Of a DNA stretch of 64,000 bases, positions 1 through 12,721 are shown in pieces. The stretch's first letter is position 1; the number at the start of each line of letters is the position of its first letter. Under the pieces are notes generated by a model. The model saw only the letters and a list, made by a program, of their open reading frames with translations. It ran no database searches and had not been told where the DNA came from. A program made the position numbers and the translations under genes. The DNA comes from Adiantum capillus-veneris (lineage: Eukaryota > Streptophyta > Polypodiopsida > Polypodiales > Pteridaceae): NCBI GenBank assembly GCA_014529385.2, contig CM043942.1:2706501-2770500 (forward strand), written 5' to 3'.

Positions 1-2091
1 TTCATGCCGAAGGACAACTTCGGGGTGTAGCACCTCTTCTTGGTCTTCAACTTCGGGAGGGTCTTCAATAATTGGTTCAGTTGGTGGCTCTCCTTTGTAG
101 GGCTTAAGTAGGCTTACATGAAAGGCATTGTGTATAAGACAATGGTTGGGCAACTTGAGTTGATAAGCCATCTCATTGATGGGCTTCAAGATTTGGAAAG
201 GACCATAGTATCTTTTTGCTAGTTTAGCATAATACTTTTGATGGCCCGTAGGATTTTTTCCCGTCGTTTGCCTTAATCGAGCCTTAGGAAACTTGAGTAA
301 GACCCAATCATTTTCTTTGAACATTAAGGCTCTTCTTTGCTTATCAGCAGCAGCTTTTTGCCTTTGTTGAGAGATGGCTATAGCCTCCCTAATCTTTTGA
401 AAAGATTCTTGTAGGTCACTGCTATACTCATCGGCGGCGAAGATCTTCCCATGTACTTTGAGTAGCAAGGGACTTTTAGGTCTTCCCTCTATGATTTCGA
501 AAGGTGCTTTCCCCGTAGAAGTATGGACAGTATTATTGTAGGCATACTCTACTAGAGGTAAATACTTTTCCCATTGTGAGTGTTGATCTACTTCGGTAAC
601 ATAAGTCTTGAGTAGATCGAGTATCGTAAGATTGGCTATCTCACTTTGGCCATCCGTTTGTGGGTGATAGGCCGAAGAGAAATTCAATTTTGTTCCTAGA
701 TTTTCAAAGAGTCCTTTCCAGAAATTACTGGTCATTCTAGGATCTCTATCTGACACGATGGATGTGGGTAATCCATGGTGCTTGAAAATCTGAGATATGA
801 AGAGAGTTGCCATTTGATGTGCCTTAATAGTCTTTTTGACAGGAATAAAATGTGCTTTCTTGCTAAACCTGTCGACTATTGTCCATATTCCTGTATTCCC
901 ATGGATAGACTTGGGTAATCCAAATATGAAATCCATGGATATACTCTCCCATGGTGAATTTGGAATAGGCAATGGCTGGAGTAATCCAGGTTGCTTCCCT
1001 CTATCATACCTGGTCTTTTGGCATACTACACATTTTGAAACATACGCTTGTATGTCCACTTTCATGGTAGGCCAATAGAAATACGTCTCTACTCCTCGGA
1101 GAGTAGGTTGAATACCTCTATGCCCTACATATGGAGGAGCATGGGATTCATACATAACCTTCTCATGAAGGGAATGGGTAACACATAGCCTATTGCCGTG
1201 GAGAAGATAACCATCCTGCAAGGTGAATGGTTCCTCTTTCTTCCCCAAAGCAAGGGCTGACATTATGTCTCTAAAGTCACGGTCAGTAGCATACTCATCT
1301 ATCATAGAGGATAGATCATTGTGAGTAGCTATAGACACCGCATTAACTTTTGGTCGTCGTGAAAGTGCATCGGCAACTTGATTGTGCTTACCAGCTATGT
1401 GAGCAATATGGAAATTAAATTGCGAAAGAAAATTTGCCCACCTCATTTGTTTGTCGGAAAGTTTGGTTTGCGTCATGAAATACTTGAGACTTTGGTGGTC
1501 GGTTCGTAGGATAAATGGAGTCCCCAATAGGTAGTGCTTCCATGTATCTAGGGCATGTAGAACAGCTAAAAGCTCTTTCTCATAAATGCCCAAGACTCGT
1601 TCATCACTATTGAGCCTTCGGCTCTCATATGCTATGGCATGCCCTTCTTGAAGCAAAACCGCTCCAAGGCAATCACCACAAGCATCACATTGGACCTCAA
1701 ATGGTTTTGAGAGATCCGGAAGCACGAGGACTGGTTGGGAAGTAAGCTTCTCTTTGAGTTTTTCAAAAGTATTTTGCTCCTTAGCAGTCCATACAAACTT
1801 AACATTCTTCTTTGTTAAGTCGTGTAGTGGTCCTGCTACTTGAGAGAATTTTGCTATGAAGCGTCTATAGTATGCACACATACCAATAAAGATTCTTAGC
1901 TCATGTAGATTTCTTGGGTTAGGCCATGATTTTATTACCTCTAACTTTGATGGATCCATACAAATACCATCGTGAGAGATAATATGACCTAGATATTGAA
2001 TCTCTTGAAGGAAGAATTAACTTTTCTTTTGGTTGAGAAAAAGTTTGTTTTCCCTCAAGGCTTGAAAAATCACTTGGAGATGTTTCTTATG
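1..2091 (-). pseudogene. gypsy-1 pol, 3' half: RNase H and integrase, cut by the window edge
   Basis: Continuation of the RT reading frame on the minus strand. After stop codons at 2092-2094 and 2017-2019 the frame is open from 2016 to base 1. In order it shows the end of RT (QYLGHI, then the YYRRFI region), an RNase H with the YEKELLAV and TDHQSLKYF motifs, an integrase zinc-binding segment (H, H, C, C between about 1145 and 1018), and an integrase core. The core acidic residues are D at about 933, D at about 750 and E at about 642, with 35 residues between the last two. A basic C-terminal region follows, ending in LKPYKGEPP. This is the Ty3/gypsy order RT-RH-IN. Both stops replace a likely Gln codon. 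The element continues left of the window, so its 3' LTR is not seen. Confidence 0.9.
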
Positions 2092-2670
2092 TTACTCCAA
2101 AGATTTGGAGTAGATGATGATATCATCAAAGAACACTCCAGTGAATTTACGATATGGTCTAAAAATTTTCTCCATGAGACGATTGAAAGTAGTTGGTGCA
2201 TTAGTCAAGCCAAAAGGCATGACTAGATATTCATAAAGAGCAAATGTTGTGCGAAACGCGGTCTTTAGGATATCTTCATCCACTATCCTTATTTGATGAT
2301 AACCACTCTTAAGGTCAATCCTACTGAAGTAGGTAGAGCCTTGTAGCTTATCAAGCAGATCTTCTACCCGAGGCACGGGAAATCTGTTTTTGATAGTGAT
2401 ATGGTTTAGTGCTTGATAGTCCACACACATACGATATGTACCATCTTTCTTTTGCACTAAAAGGACTGGAGAACAAAAGGGAGAGGAACTAGGCCTCACC
2501 ATCCCTTTGTCTACCAATTCCTGTACTTGCCTCATAATCTCCTCTTGTTGAGCTTGTGAGACTCGATAAGGAGGTTTGTTAGGCGGTGAGCTTCCTGGAA
2601 GGAGCTCAATACGATGGTCATCATCCCCTCGTTTTGGAGGTAGGTCCATAGGGATATCATCGATGAACAC
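2092..2670 (-). CDS. gypsy-1 reverse transcriptase domain (fragment)
   Basis: 193 codons of Ty3/gypsy reverse transcriptase, which copies element RNA into DNA in the cytoplasmic particle. Visible RT motifs in order are [46 protein letters not shown] and the catalytic [10 protein letters not shown] box. The first Met is only the first ATG after a frameshift. The upstream end lies in a different frame from the gag ORF that stops at 2685, and a TGA at about 2680 also breaks the link. Gag and pol were probably one polyprotein. The frame resumes below 2092, so this is one piece of a broken pol. Confidence 0.9.
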   Translation of the reverse strand: MFIDDIPMDLPPKRGDDDHRIELLPGSSPPNKPPYRVSQAQQEEIMRQVQELVDKGMVRPSSSPFCSPVLLVQKKDGTYRMCVDYQALNHITIKNRFPVPRVEDLLDKLQGSTYFSRIDLKSGYHQIRIVDEDILKTAFRTTFALYEYLVMPFGLTNAPTTFNRLMEKIFRPYRKFTGVFFDDIIIYSKSLE

Positions 2671-2684
2671 ATCTTGGAATCATT

Positions 2685-3992
2685 TTAGAAAGTAGACAAG
2701 TCTAACTCTTCTTGATTCCTATCATTTTCATTTGATGAAACATTATTAGCTTTTAGAGACTCTTTGACATAAATCATGTACGCAGAAACTGAGCTCTTCA
2801 TTGATTTATCAAAAGAAAGAGGATTTACAAGTGGAATAGTGCGACCACGCTCACTAGCATCTATATACATGTTCTTTCCCCTGTAGGTGAAGTAAATTCT
2901 CCTTTCAGGGAACTTCATGTTGGCAGCCATGCGATCAAACCATGGTGCCCCTAGGATAACATCCTGATGTTGGAGAGGGGAGATGAAGAAGTCTTCTTTG
3001 TCGACATAGCTTTGGACATGAAGCCTCAACTTCCCAATCAAGGGAGTAACGGAGGCTTGTTGTCCCTTGAAAGCTGCATCAGCTGTTACTATATCTCCCA
3101 TCTCAAAATCTTGAATGCCCAACTTGGTGGACAACTCTATTGATATGAAGTCGAGAGTAGAGCCAGGGTCAAACAAGATGAAGGCATCATGCTCTCTTAC
3201 CTTTCCCCAAGCATAGGAGAGTGATGATCCTTTGCAATGAGCATCCTCTTTTGGAGCTTCGATGGTGGAAGCCCTAGGAGTCTCATTGCGAGTATTCTTC
3301 TTGGGGAAAGAACGATAGCCATGTCCCTGCTCCCCACACTTGAAACATTTATGGTCCTTGCGAAAAGCTTCAAGCTCTTCAGGAGAGAGTTTGTTTTTAC
3401 CTTTGTAAACTCCCTTCTCCTTAGACCGATTGTTGTTGTTGTTGGAAGTGCCTTGGGAATTATTTTGTGCATTGGATTTCCCCTTTGCATCATTTTTATC
3501 TTTGTTTTCTATGGGCTTGACATTACGTCTAGCCCCTTGATGTAAATTGATGCAAGAAGCAACCATGGTGTGATGGATTACTTCGGTAATAGTACCAGGC
3601 CGTTGAGAGTTGATGTATTCGGCCATCTCTTCAGGTAATCCCGCATAGAATTGCTGTCTTTGCTCGGCAAAGTCTATCTTTTGAAAGACAGTAGCTTTGA
3701 GATGTAAATCCCAAAACTTGTCTACATACTTGTTGATAGACTCATGAGAGAGAAGCTTCAAGCCGCGCCATTCGGTAAGAACTTTATCTTTAGTATCTCT
3801 TGGAAGAAATTGCTTCGTGATGGAAACTCGTAGAGTTTTCCATGTCTTTGGGGCTTCTCCATTGCCACGAAGGCTAGCCCACCATTGACGAGCTGATTTT
3901 TGGAAGTGCATAGCTACATGGCGTAGCTTGGAGGACTCTGTGAAGCCCTCGTCCCCAAAGGCCGCATCAAATTGCTGGATGAAGGCCAACAC
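2685..3992 (-). pseudogene. gypsy-1 Gag C-terminal part, zinc knuckle and protease
   Basis: 435 codons. The first about 150 residues match a Ty3/gypsy capsid (SARQWWASLRG, then YINSQRPG). An Asn/Lys-rich linker follows, then a zinc knuckle reading CFKCGEQGHGYRSF, in which the fourth ligand Cys is Phe. The C-terminal half carries a retropepsin-like segment, FILFDPGSTLDFIS, followed by LGAPWF. The usual D-S/T-G triad reads D-P-G, so protease activity is doubtful. It is in the same frame as the N-terminal piece at 4080-4631, from which a TGA separates it. Frameshifted relative to pol. Confidence 0.85.
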
Positions 3993-4079
3993 TTTGTCGG
4001 TAGCACCAAAGGTTCCATCGTAGGTGAGAAAAGAGATACTCTTTCCTCCCTCCTTGAACTTCTTTAGCTTTTGTGACCT

Positions 4080-4631
4080 TCACCATGCAGGAAATGATTT
4101 GCGATGTCCTCCCATCTTGTATTCTCTAAGAGAATAGCCATAACTTTCATCGGAAGAGGAGGAAGGTGAAGAAGAAGGAGAAGAGGGTGACCTCTTCCTA
4201 GCCCTTTTCTTCCTTTGTTTCCTCTCTTGCCTTTCAGAGTGATGAGGAGAAGGACTATAGGTTGCTCTTTTCCTCTTGGGAGGAATAGGCGATCGTCTAG
4301 ACCGCCGTCCTCGTGGAGCCACCTCTTCAGAAGAACTTAGACTTTCATTGCTTTCTTTCTCTTTGGATTCCTCCTCTCGAATGGGAGAGAGTCTTCTTAT
4401 GGGGGTCTCTTCAAGAGGCCTCCTAAGCTCTCTCTCCTCTGGGAGAGGAAGGGAAATTCCATAAGCACGAAGTTGTTGAGTAACTTTGGCTTGCAAAGCA
4501 GGGTTTCCCATAGCTTGCTGCAACCTAGCGACGAGATAATTCACAAACATGGGAGCATCATCATTAGCACCTTCATGTGCAAAATCAAAGCTATCAATGT
4601 TAATTCTACTCTCTTGATTATTGTCAACCAT
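4080..4631 (-). pseudogene. gypsy-1 Gag N-terminal part
   Basis: 183 codons from the likely gag start ATG at 4631. The head (FVNYLVARLQQAMGN) resembles the short N-terminal region of chromovirus-type Gag. It is followed by a long Arg/Ser/Glu/Pro low-complexity stretch. The frame continues past the TGA at 4080-4082 straight into the capsid region at 3992, so the two are one gag split by a single stop (probably CGA to TGA). A leader of about 400 bases separates the ATG from the primer site at 5033-5044. Confidence 0.75.
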
Positions 4632-5032
4632 GTTAACAAAATTTATGTTTATACTTAGTGTATGATTTGGCAGTTCAAAACCTTAGTTGCCACTCCTCTT
4701 AGCCTTTGAAAATTGGCTCTTAAGTATCTACACCCACGGCTCAAAGTGGTTAATTATAGAGAGTAGAGGAGTAGGTCTAACATAGCAGAGTTGCCAAGGG
4801 CTAGCTCCTTTCGGACTTCTTATGGCTCAATAATGGTAAAGCCGTAGGCAAGTCTAAAAAGACTCCATTATTAAGTCCAAAGCTCCCGAGGTGTGAACCA
4901 TCCCCCACATAGTGGGCTTAACAAAACCGATATTAGATCCCAGTTCCACTAACTCTATTATAATTAACAACATCAACCATTTATAGGCTACTTGAGGACC
5001 TCTCTTCTTAAGCAAGAAAAGAGAAACCAAAT

Positions 5033-5044
5033 GCTCTGATACCA
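5033..5044 (-). other. gypsy-1 primer binding site (initiator Met tRNA)
   Basis: Minus strand reads TGGTATCAGAGC, the standard plant tRNA-iMet primer site. It lies immediately inside the 5' LTR end, which fixes the orientation of the element. Confidence 0.9.
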
Positions 5045-6068
5045 ATGTAATGAAATTTGCCTATTCAATTTGAGAGTAGCGGAATTTAATGAGAGTACTT
5101 TCAAGAAATGATTTTGTGAGCATAGCGGGTAGACATAATTGAAGATAGCAACATAATTATAGCAATTAGTTAACTTGGCATGGACAATACTTTTGCAAGA
5201 GAGAGAATTTAGAGAACATGACAACAATTGAGGACCGGATTTATGTGGAGCCGGTCCCCCCTCCAATAGGCATTTGTATTATGATTTCTCCCATAAAGAG
5301 AGACTTGTTACAATACATTCTTTGTGTTCCTTGTGACCTAGGTGAAGCAATGAAGATGGAAAGCTTCATGCATCACCATCATAGCATAACCTAAACTTGA
5401 AGAAAGCTTTAACTATACCAAGCCTCAGTCCCAAGACCTCAAACACCTTCGAAGGTGGAGAGAGCTAGCAGGGAATGAGGGTAGGGAAGGGGAAGAAGAA
5501 ACATTTCATACGAGAAAGAGCTAGTTCCTCACTTATCATAACTCTTGTGCTAGCATACATAATAGCATAGTAATGAAGAAGAAATAGATGGCAAGCTCAA
5601 GCATTGAAGCATGGCTCTTGGATGGATTTGCACTCCATAGCCAAGAGTGTTGGTGTAGGCTCTCAACCTCTACTTGCTTGGAGAAAGAAAGGGAGCTCTT
5701 GCACTTTGCATAGTACACAATGAGAGTGTTTGTGAGTGTGTGTGGGTGAGTATACCCCCTAAGCACCCCCCTAGCTTGCTTGGGTCGACCCCCCCTTGTA
5801 GCTCATGCTTGAAGCTCATTGGACCCCTCCAGGCCTATCCAATCACAAGCAGGAGCCATTACAAGCAACATGGGTAGCCTTGGGACAAGTGTCCCCCTTT
5901 CCCCTTTGAGAGAGAGGACTTGATAAATGCAAAATCAATTAATTAAATATCCTAAATTATCATTGGACCCCTTGGGTGGCCAACCAATAGGTTTCAGGCA
6001 CACCATGAGGGAAACATGAGGAGGAACTTGACAAGTGTCCTTGTTGCCTCTTCAAGCTGGGGCTTCCC

Positions 6069-6069
<1 letters not shown>

Positions 6070-6101
<32 letters not shown>

Positions 6102-6123
6102 CTCTCTCATCCCCCCCCCCCCC
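6070..6123. repeat. (GT)n microsatellite and C13 run in the gypsy-1 LTR
   Basis: About fifteen GT units at 6070-6100 and thirteen consecutive C at 6111-6123, joined by TCTCTCTCAT. A second short C run follows. Confidence 0.95.
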
Positions 6124-6236
6124 TTGTAGGCTCCCCCCCCTCCTTGTAGGGATCTTTTTGACTTTGGATGAGCAAGCCCCTTAGTCATCAAGCATGACTA
6201 AGCACTTGAAGTAGGGGGTGTTCACACAAGCATCTC

Positions 6237-6350
6237 AGGCAAGCTTCTCAAGGCACTTCAAGCACCTTAATCATGCACCAAGTCAAGCACCTCAAGCATG
6301 ACAAGCACCTCAAGCAGGAAAAGTACCTCAAGCACGACAAGCACCTTGAG
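6237..6350. repeat. Degenerate tandem repeat with CAAGCACCT core
   Basis: About ten imperfect units of roughly 10 to 12 bases built on CAAGCACCT or CAAGCATGA. Short open frames over this stretch in all phases are by-products of the repeat. Confidence 0.8.
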
Positions 6351-6639
6351 CTTGGGCCAGGTTCACACCTCAAGCTCAGCCCTAGCTTACCTAAGGTCAA
6401 AGGACTTTTACACTCATTATTGGAGGTCTTCAATGAAGCTAACCCTAAGGTCTTATGCTCCATTGGTTAGCCTTGCTCTTGATAGACCATCTCCCATTTG
6501 GGCCCCTTTACTATTGGCCCCGTGTTGAGATAGATCTATAAGCACATATCTATATCTTAACACTTGTTCCCATTTATTCTCCCACATTAAGTGATCAATT
6601 TAATATGAGAAAATAATTTGGGTTGGTTAGATATTAGAT

Positions 6640-6990
6640 TTTATGACATAAGATAGCTTTTCCAACAAAGTGGGGCATATTTGCATACAAGGTACTGCCT
6701 TTTGGTCTGACCAATGTCCCTGCCACTTTTCAAAAACCAACGAGTCATGCATCCAAAGAGTATTTCAAGCAATTTTTTAGATATACATGGATGATCTATG
6801 CGTGCATTCTCAGCTGAGAAGTGAGCACATAACACACCTAGAAAAAGTCTTTGAAAAGTGAAAATCTTATTGTATTTGGTTAAATCCTTAAAAAAGAGTC
6901 CATGGCAAGACAAGGTAAAATCTTGGGTCACATTGTGTTCAAAAATGGGATTTCCACTGATCAAGATAAGATATAAGTAATCACGACCCT
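6640..6990 (+). pseudogene. gypsy-2 reverse transcriptase remnant
   Basis: Reading the plus strand gives KWGIFAYKVLPFGLTN, then PATFQ and, after frame changes, a YMDDL box with HLEKVF downstream. This is the palm of a Ty3/gypsy RT broken by stops and frameshifts. No intact ORF remains. It precedes an integrase remnant in the same orientation, so both probably come from one 5'-truncated element. Confidence 0.75.
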
Positions 6991-7154
6991 TCCTGCAAAC
7001 AAGCTTGTTCTCTTTGTATTTCACCAAGCACTATTGTATTTGGTAAACAAACCTTGCAATGTGGAAGGATTATTTGTTGGTTTATAATATTTCTTGAGTT
7101 TGATTTCATTGTCGTTAAAAAAGGAACTACGCATAGCACATCATCTTTTGAGAT

Positions 7155-8221
7155 TTGTTCCATGTAGAAGCACCTGATGATGTTGATGATGATCTTCCAG
7201 ATTTGTATTTGTTTAACATTGAAATGGTTCCAAGGTGGAGTGAAGAGGTCATCCCCCTAATTACAATAGGATCATTAACAGTAGGTAAAAAGGTAACCAT
7301 CAATCATTCATCAAACAAGAAATCTCCAGATTTTAGCTGGATGACTTTACAAGAAAGGTAAGGATGAGACTTTGAGACTATGCATACAGCCGAACGAGAA
7401 TGTGTAGTATCTCAAATTGGCTCATATACAACACACAAGGTTTCATAATGGAAAAGCGCAAACATACCAAAGACTAAGGAGACTTGGGGTCTACTAGCGA
7501 AACATGGAGAACAGTGTCCATAATTACGTAAAATCATGGGAAGCCTATAAAAAGCAACCGCCAGTGGAACATGACACCCTATTTAGAGTAATGCAAGGGC
7601 CCAAATGGAGTACTTACATAATCGGGTACTTAATATCTAAGAACTTCCCAAAAGGATGGACTAAGGCACGCATGAGAATTGTAGAGGAATAAGAAAATCA
7701 TTATTTGTTGATTTCAAACCAACTGTACATACTGGGAAAGGACAATCAATTAAGATTGTGTGCTATTGAAATCAAGTATTTCTCCATCCTAGAACAAGCA
7801 CACTCGAGCCAGCCAGGTGGACATTTTGTTGTTGATAAACTGCAAAGCTAGTACTTCATGTCGAAATATGGTGGCCAACATTGTTCAGAGACGCGGAATG
7901 TAAAACAGTGTGATGAATGTCAACGCACAAAAGCACCTCTACAGAGAGATGAAATGCCATTATGGCTGATAATGGGAGTACTAACCTTTGCCAAATGGGG
8001 CATAGATTTTATAGGTCCCATCATACCTCCGGCATACCGGACGCACGCACAGTACGTCATAGTAGCCACAGATTATTTGACCAAATGGGTGGAAGCAAAA
8101 GCAACACAGAAAAACAATGCATGGACTACGACAAAGTTCCTCTTTGAAAATATCTTTACCAAATATGATCTACCCATTGAAATTGTGGGCGATAAAGGAA
8201 CACACTTTTTCAACAATGTCT
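7155..8221 (+). pseudogene. gypsy-2 RNase H/integrase remnant
   Basis: Pieces of one pol in several frames. 7155-7361 and 7504-7692 read as the region between RNase H and integrase. 7700-7960 carries zinc-binding remnants (H in QAHSSQ and CDECQR). 7962-8221 gives an integrase core with WGIDFIGP (first D), YLTKWVEAKA and VGDKGTHF (second D). Homology stops abruptly at about 8221, before the catalytic Glu. Stops at 7690 and about 7850 replace likely Gln. A similar integrase scrap lies at 46161-46450. Confidence 0.8.
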
Positions 8222-9222
8222 GCCTTTTGCTCTTAGCACTTTCTTGGAGCTAGCTAAGTGGTCATATGGATCCCTAGATCCACTGTATTTTCTGACCCAT
8301 TTTTTAAAATTAGCTGGTCTGACATGTCTGTTTGGCTCAGCTCCAACTCTTCTGGAAGTTGGTCCTGTCTCAAGTCATTCAAACCAATCTGTTGGAAATA
8401 GTGACTCATGTAGCCTTGCACTCACTCTAATGCCACTCAATTTTCTTCGTGATGAGGTAGGTTTGGGTTTTTTAACATTACTCCCAAAAGATCTCTCATG
8501 GAGTTCCTCTCTTGGAAATGGATTAGGTCCTTGCCCCAATATCCAATCTCTTATATAGCACTCTTGGTATCTGGTCTGTTCTACCTTCTCAGGGCTCATC
8601 ATAACAAAGTTCTTGCTATAAAAATCCCTAAATAGGTAAGATGGTAGATCTATTGAACCCTTGTCTTTGATCTTGAAGATATATATGATCTTCATGGGTG
8701 TTAACTGCTTTGGTTTGGTATGAGAGGTCCATAAAAGATCCTTAACGTTCCTATCCTCCCAACAATAGACTCCAATCCTAGGATTATCAGTGCTAAGCCG
8801 TTTCAAAGGTTTCAGAACAACTTGATCATATCCCTCAAATTCTAAAGTCGGTGGACCTTCTTTTTTATCCATATCCTAAATTATTGTATTCACTTCTAAC
8901 CCCCATTTGTCTATCACATCAATATTTTCAACTTTTACATATAGAATTCCGTTTTTATCCATATACATTTTCCTTGTTTGTTTGCCATGATTTCCTCTTC
9001 AAACTCTATGTCATGGTCATCAATGCGAATGGCATACTCTTCATTAGGATCTAGGTAAACCTGAGATCCATGGAAGATGTTAGCGTGCAAATGAAAAGGA
9101 AAATAATTCCCATATAGCCTTGCACGAGCTACACCGTCGAAACGAAGAACTATTGCACGACCAAAAACGCCTGTAGTAAACACTTGTAGAGATTTATGAA
9201 AAACCCTTAGAGCATGGAACAC
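8222..9222 (-). pseudogene. Gag N-terminal half, gypsy-3 type
   Basis: Two open stretches (8935-9222, 95 codons; 8375-8872, 165 codons) and a tail down to 8222. The tail reads NFKKWVRKYSGSRDPYDHL on the minus strand, a typical start of a Ty3/gypsy Gag capsid domain. The upstream parts (for example VYLDPNEEYAIRIDD) are not recognised and may be the Gag N-terminus. The frame is broken between the pieces. Coding ends at the junction with gypsy-2 at about 8222, just where the middle of the capsid would follow. The missing remainder resembles what starts at 46160 (see findings). Confidence 0.6.
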
Positions 9223-10326
9223 ACTCTAAATCATGAGAAACAAAGGACATCATGACAAATCTCTTCTCATGGAGATGTCCATAGAGTATCCATAGGCAAA
9301 AAACGAAGAAGAAACAAAGAAGTTACGGCCGCTCGAACATGGAGGTGTCCTTTTTCTTGCTCAGAAATGAGCTCTCTGGAAGTTTTTGCAGGCCTGTAGA
9401 GAATTGCAGCTATTAAAAAGGGGAATTTTTTGTCTCTTATCCCAATAAATTTTCTCTCTTCTCTTAACCAACATGGCTCTCTCCTTCGGCACCTTTTGAT
9501 TGGTCCAACTTTAGCCTTTTTTGGGTGAAAAATGACATGTCCGTGACCCTTTAACCAAGAAATCGGGTGGGGGCAAGTGTCCAAGGACCAAAAAAAGTGG
9601 CCAAGTGCCTGGGCAGCTGGTGTGGACTGAAAAGTTCTCCATTCCCTTCCCCATGAGCCCATGAGCCCCTATAGCCAAGCCTTGAGAGAGCTCCTCTCAC
9701 CTTTGATACACCATAATGGCCCGCATAATGGGCTCCCAAAGTGCACTATGTACCCTCCACTTTCCCCTTTCCTCTTCCCATGTGGGATTAATTCCATGCC
9801 ACATGGAAACTCTCCCCAAGCTTCCCAACTTCCCCAAAAATTCAGGGCTTCTCCCAAAGCATGAGAGGACTTCTTGGATAATTTTCCTCGAGGTATACCT
9901 TGCTTCTCCGGTCACCGAATGACGCACCGTAACACACGGCTCGAAGCCCATCACCTCGGCTATCTCCAAAAATACAAAACTTTAGCATTTCTAATTTTAG
10001 ATCCCCATTCGCATGTACCTGCAATCACCTTCTAAGTTGAGACCGTCCGCTTTGGATGCTCATAACTCACGATGTACAAGTCCGATTCACAAGCTATAAA
10101 GCACGGTTGAAAATAATTATTAAAGACCATATTTTGGAGTCTCGAACAACCCAAAACATCAGCATTCAAGCTTGGCAAATCACACCTTTGAACATGATTT
10201 TTTACAAGGCCACTTCTAAAACTTGCAAGGCTATGTACACATGTATACATGACGCTAGCGGGCAAGCTTTTTGGCATGACTTAGTGACTTCATGCTTATC
10301 CAAAAAATGCGTGACATGGCTTGCCA
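9223..10326 (-). repeat. Putative gypsy-3 LTR and leader
   Basis: No credible coding sequence. On the minus strand the block starts TGGCAAGCCATGTCACGC directly after a purine tract at the end of the gypsy-3 integrase gene, which is where a 3' LTR should begin. The other LTR end is not resolved and no primer site was recognised. Because a gag start follows at 9222 it could equally serve as a 5' LTR for that gag. Confidence 0.5.
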
Positions 10327-10342
10327 ACCCCCCCTTGCCTGC
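10327..10342 (-). other. gypsy-3 polypurine tract
   Basis: Minus strand GCAGGCAAGGGGGGGT lies between the integrase C-terminus and the LTR-like block. This is the position and composition of the plus-strand primer of LTR elements. Confidence 0.55.
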
Positions 10343-10442
10343 TTAGTCATTCATGACAAGTAGAGGTCCCTAGGGTGAACAACTGCTTCATATCATCCCC
10401 AGAAGCCTCATCTACATCCTCAGATGTTTCCACATTGTCTCC

Positions 10443-12721
10443 TTATATTGATAGCATTTCATCAGTCACAATTCTCATCAAACGTGCCAGATACTTCTTT
10501 AATCTATAACCATTAATACGATATTTATGTTGTGCATCATTTAAGTCTGCCAACTGATATGTGCCATTTTCAAATTTGTTTACAACAATAAAAGGACCTT
10601 CCCATTTGATTTGAAACTTCTTTTGAAAGGTATTGTCCAATTTACTACTACTGTATAGCAACACCAAATCACCCTTTTCAATTTTGTTATCGTCTATGCA
10701 TTCATTGGCTTTTAGCCGAGCCTTTCTTGACACTTCCTCATAGTAACTCAAAGCTAAAACTCTATCCAATTGCAAGCATTGTAAATCCAATAACCTTTTC
10801 TGCCATGCATTTGTTTGCTCCTCATCTTCCAATGACAACAACTTGAGAGCAGTTCCACTTCAATTGGCAATAAAGCTTCCTTGCCATAAACCTAGTGGTA
10901 AGGGAAAATCCTATGCTCGTTTTGATAGCAGTTCTGTAGGCCCATAACGCACAAGGAAACTCTGAATCCCAAGTCTTCCCATGTGTTTGAGTCATCTTTG
11001 TCAAAATTGAACCTTTCATTAAGACCATTGCATTGTGGATAATAGGGAGAGTTGTACCTATGCTGTATATTGAGCTTTTTGCATAAGAAATCAAATAGCT
11101 CTCCTTTCAATCCTCGTCCTCTATCAGAAAGTAGCTCTAGTGGCACACCAAATTTGCAACATATGTACTCATAAAAAAAAATTCCATCTCTTTTACTGGT
11201 AATCTGTTTGACAGCCTTGGCTTTTGTCCATCGTTACAAATAATCCACTGCTATCAAGATGTAAGCATTTCTTTTGCTAGTCATAGGTAAGGGTCCAATG
11301 GCATCAAGACCCCATGTCTCAAACACGTCAAAAGCTAGAATTGTCTTTCGCAATTCAGGCTTCAAAATTCTCTTTCCCATCCTTTGACAAGGCAACCATG
11401 ACTTGCACCAATGATTAACATCCCGTTGAATACTTGGCCATATATAACATTCTTGTAAGACCTTAGGCAACATGATCTTCATAGCAAAATGGCCTCCACA
11501 AGATCCCTCATGATTTTCTTCCACAATTTTGTAAATTTCCTCTTTCCAAGGCACACGACGCAAAACCAAATCACCTCCTTTCATGTAAAGCACATCATCA
11601 AGAATTTTGTATTTCCTGGATTTTCTTATGAATGCATACTTTTTAGAAGACGGTAAACCTTCAGGTAGAACACATGTCAATAGAAAATCCACCTCCTTTG
11701 ATAAGATTTCCCTCCCATGATATAAAGGGGCATCTGCCTTTACCACAAACACATAAGTGATCATCTCTTGGGCAGCATCATGAGCTTCTTCATTTAGAGA
11801 CCTCTCAATATGCTGCAAACTCCATGATTCAACATTTTTGTGCGACTCTTTCACTTTGAAGCATAATTTTTTTAGTTTAGGGTTCTTATTCTTCCGTACT
11901 CCCAACACTTGCTTCACAATAAAAAGGCATCTCCTGTAATTTGCAAGCGTCTAATTCCCAATTGTAAGCAAATATGCAAACCACCTTCAAGAGCCATGTA
12001 TTCTGCTTCATTGTTACTGTTGGCATCAATTTTCAACCCTTGCTTCCTCATAAGATTTCCTTGTGCATCATAAATAACAATGCCTCATGAAGCATCATCA
12101 TGACTTCTTCAATAAGAACCATCAAAGTATAACAGTGAAGTATTAGAGATGGCAAGAGTCTTGACTTCCTTCTTTTGTACCACCTCTTCTTTAACCGAAA
12201 CCGGAGTATCCTTATAAGTGAGAAGATCTGCCAGGGTAGCTCGAGTACTTTCCTCCACCAAAAAGGTGAACTGAAACTCCTAAAACTCCTGAAGCTCAAT
12301 AACCCATTTCATCACTATTTTTGATAGATTTGAATTATTGAACAGCTGGGGAAGCAATGAATAATTGGTGCAAAAAGTGAATGACTTTTGCAGCAAGTAG
12401 TGTATGAATCATCTGCAAGCATAAACCATACTGGTCATCATAAATTCAATTTCAAAAAAATCTCTTTCATGAGGAGTCTTCACTCTACTAGCATAATGAA
12501 CAGGTTTCATATACTGAGATTCCTTCCCCCTTTGCAATAACATAGCCCCGATAGCATCATCTCCCATTTATGGGTTAACATAAAACTCCTTTTCCCAATC
12601 AGGAGCCTCCATAATGGGGAGCGTACTCAAAACCTCTTTAACTTTGTCAAAAACCTCGTCACAATCATGAGACCATTCCAAGGGATCATTCTTGACTGTT
12701 TATTGCAATGGATATAATAGC
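10443..12721 (-). pseudogene. gypsy-3 pol, 3' half: RNase H and integrase
   Basis: Pieces in order of translation: 12721 to 11918 (RT connection and RNase H, many stops), 11234-11917 (end of RNase H, integrase zinc region with CKSWLPCQR, then WGLDAIGPLP with the first catalytic D), 10822-11146 (LLSDRGRGLKGELFDFL with the second D, then YYPQCNGLNERFN with E), and 10443-10841 (integrase C-terminal region, GPFIVVNKFENGTYQLADL). Frameshifts separate the pieces. The upstream RT continues beyond Copia-A at 18247-18349 and then beyond NA-1 at 42706. Confidence 0.85.

Larger units (their letters stand above)
5046..6586 (-). repeat. gypsy-1 5' LTR
   Basis: The block starts (minus strand) TGTGGGAGAATAAATGGG and ends in TTACA, just before the primer site. 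The inner end is firm because of the primer site. The outer end at 6586 rests on the TG..CA rule and the change to gypsy-2 sequence, because the partner LTR is outside the window. Length would be 1541 bases. It contains a (GT)n tract, a C13 run and a CAAGCACCT-type tandem repeat. No coding sequence is supported. Confidence 0.7.

Noticed and set aside
6248-6528. Short His/Lys or Leu/Arg/Cys repeat proteins on both strands
   Set aside because: Artefacts of the CAAGCACCT tandem repeat in the gypsy-1 LTR.
9267-10024. Overlapping open frames of 60 to 131 codons on both strands
   Set aside because: No recognisable motif, frames overlap each other, and the block has the position and look of an LTR.
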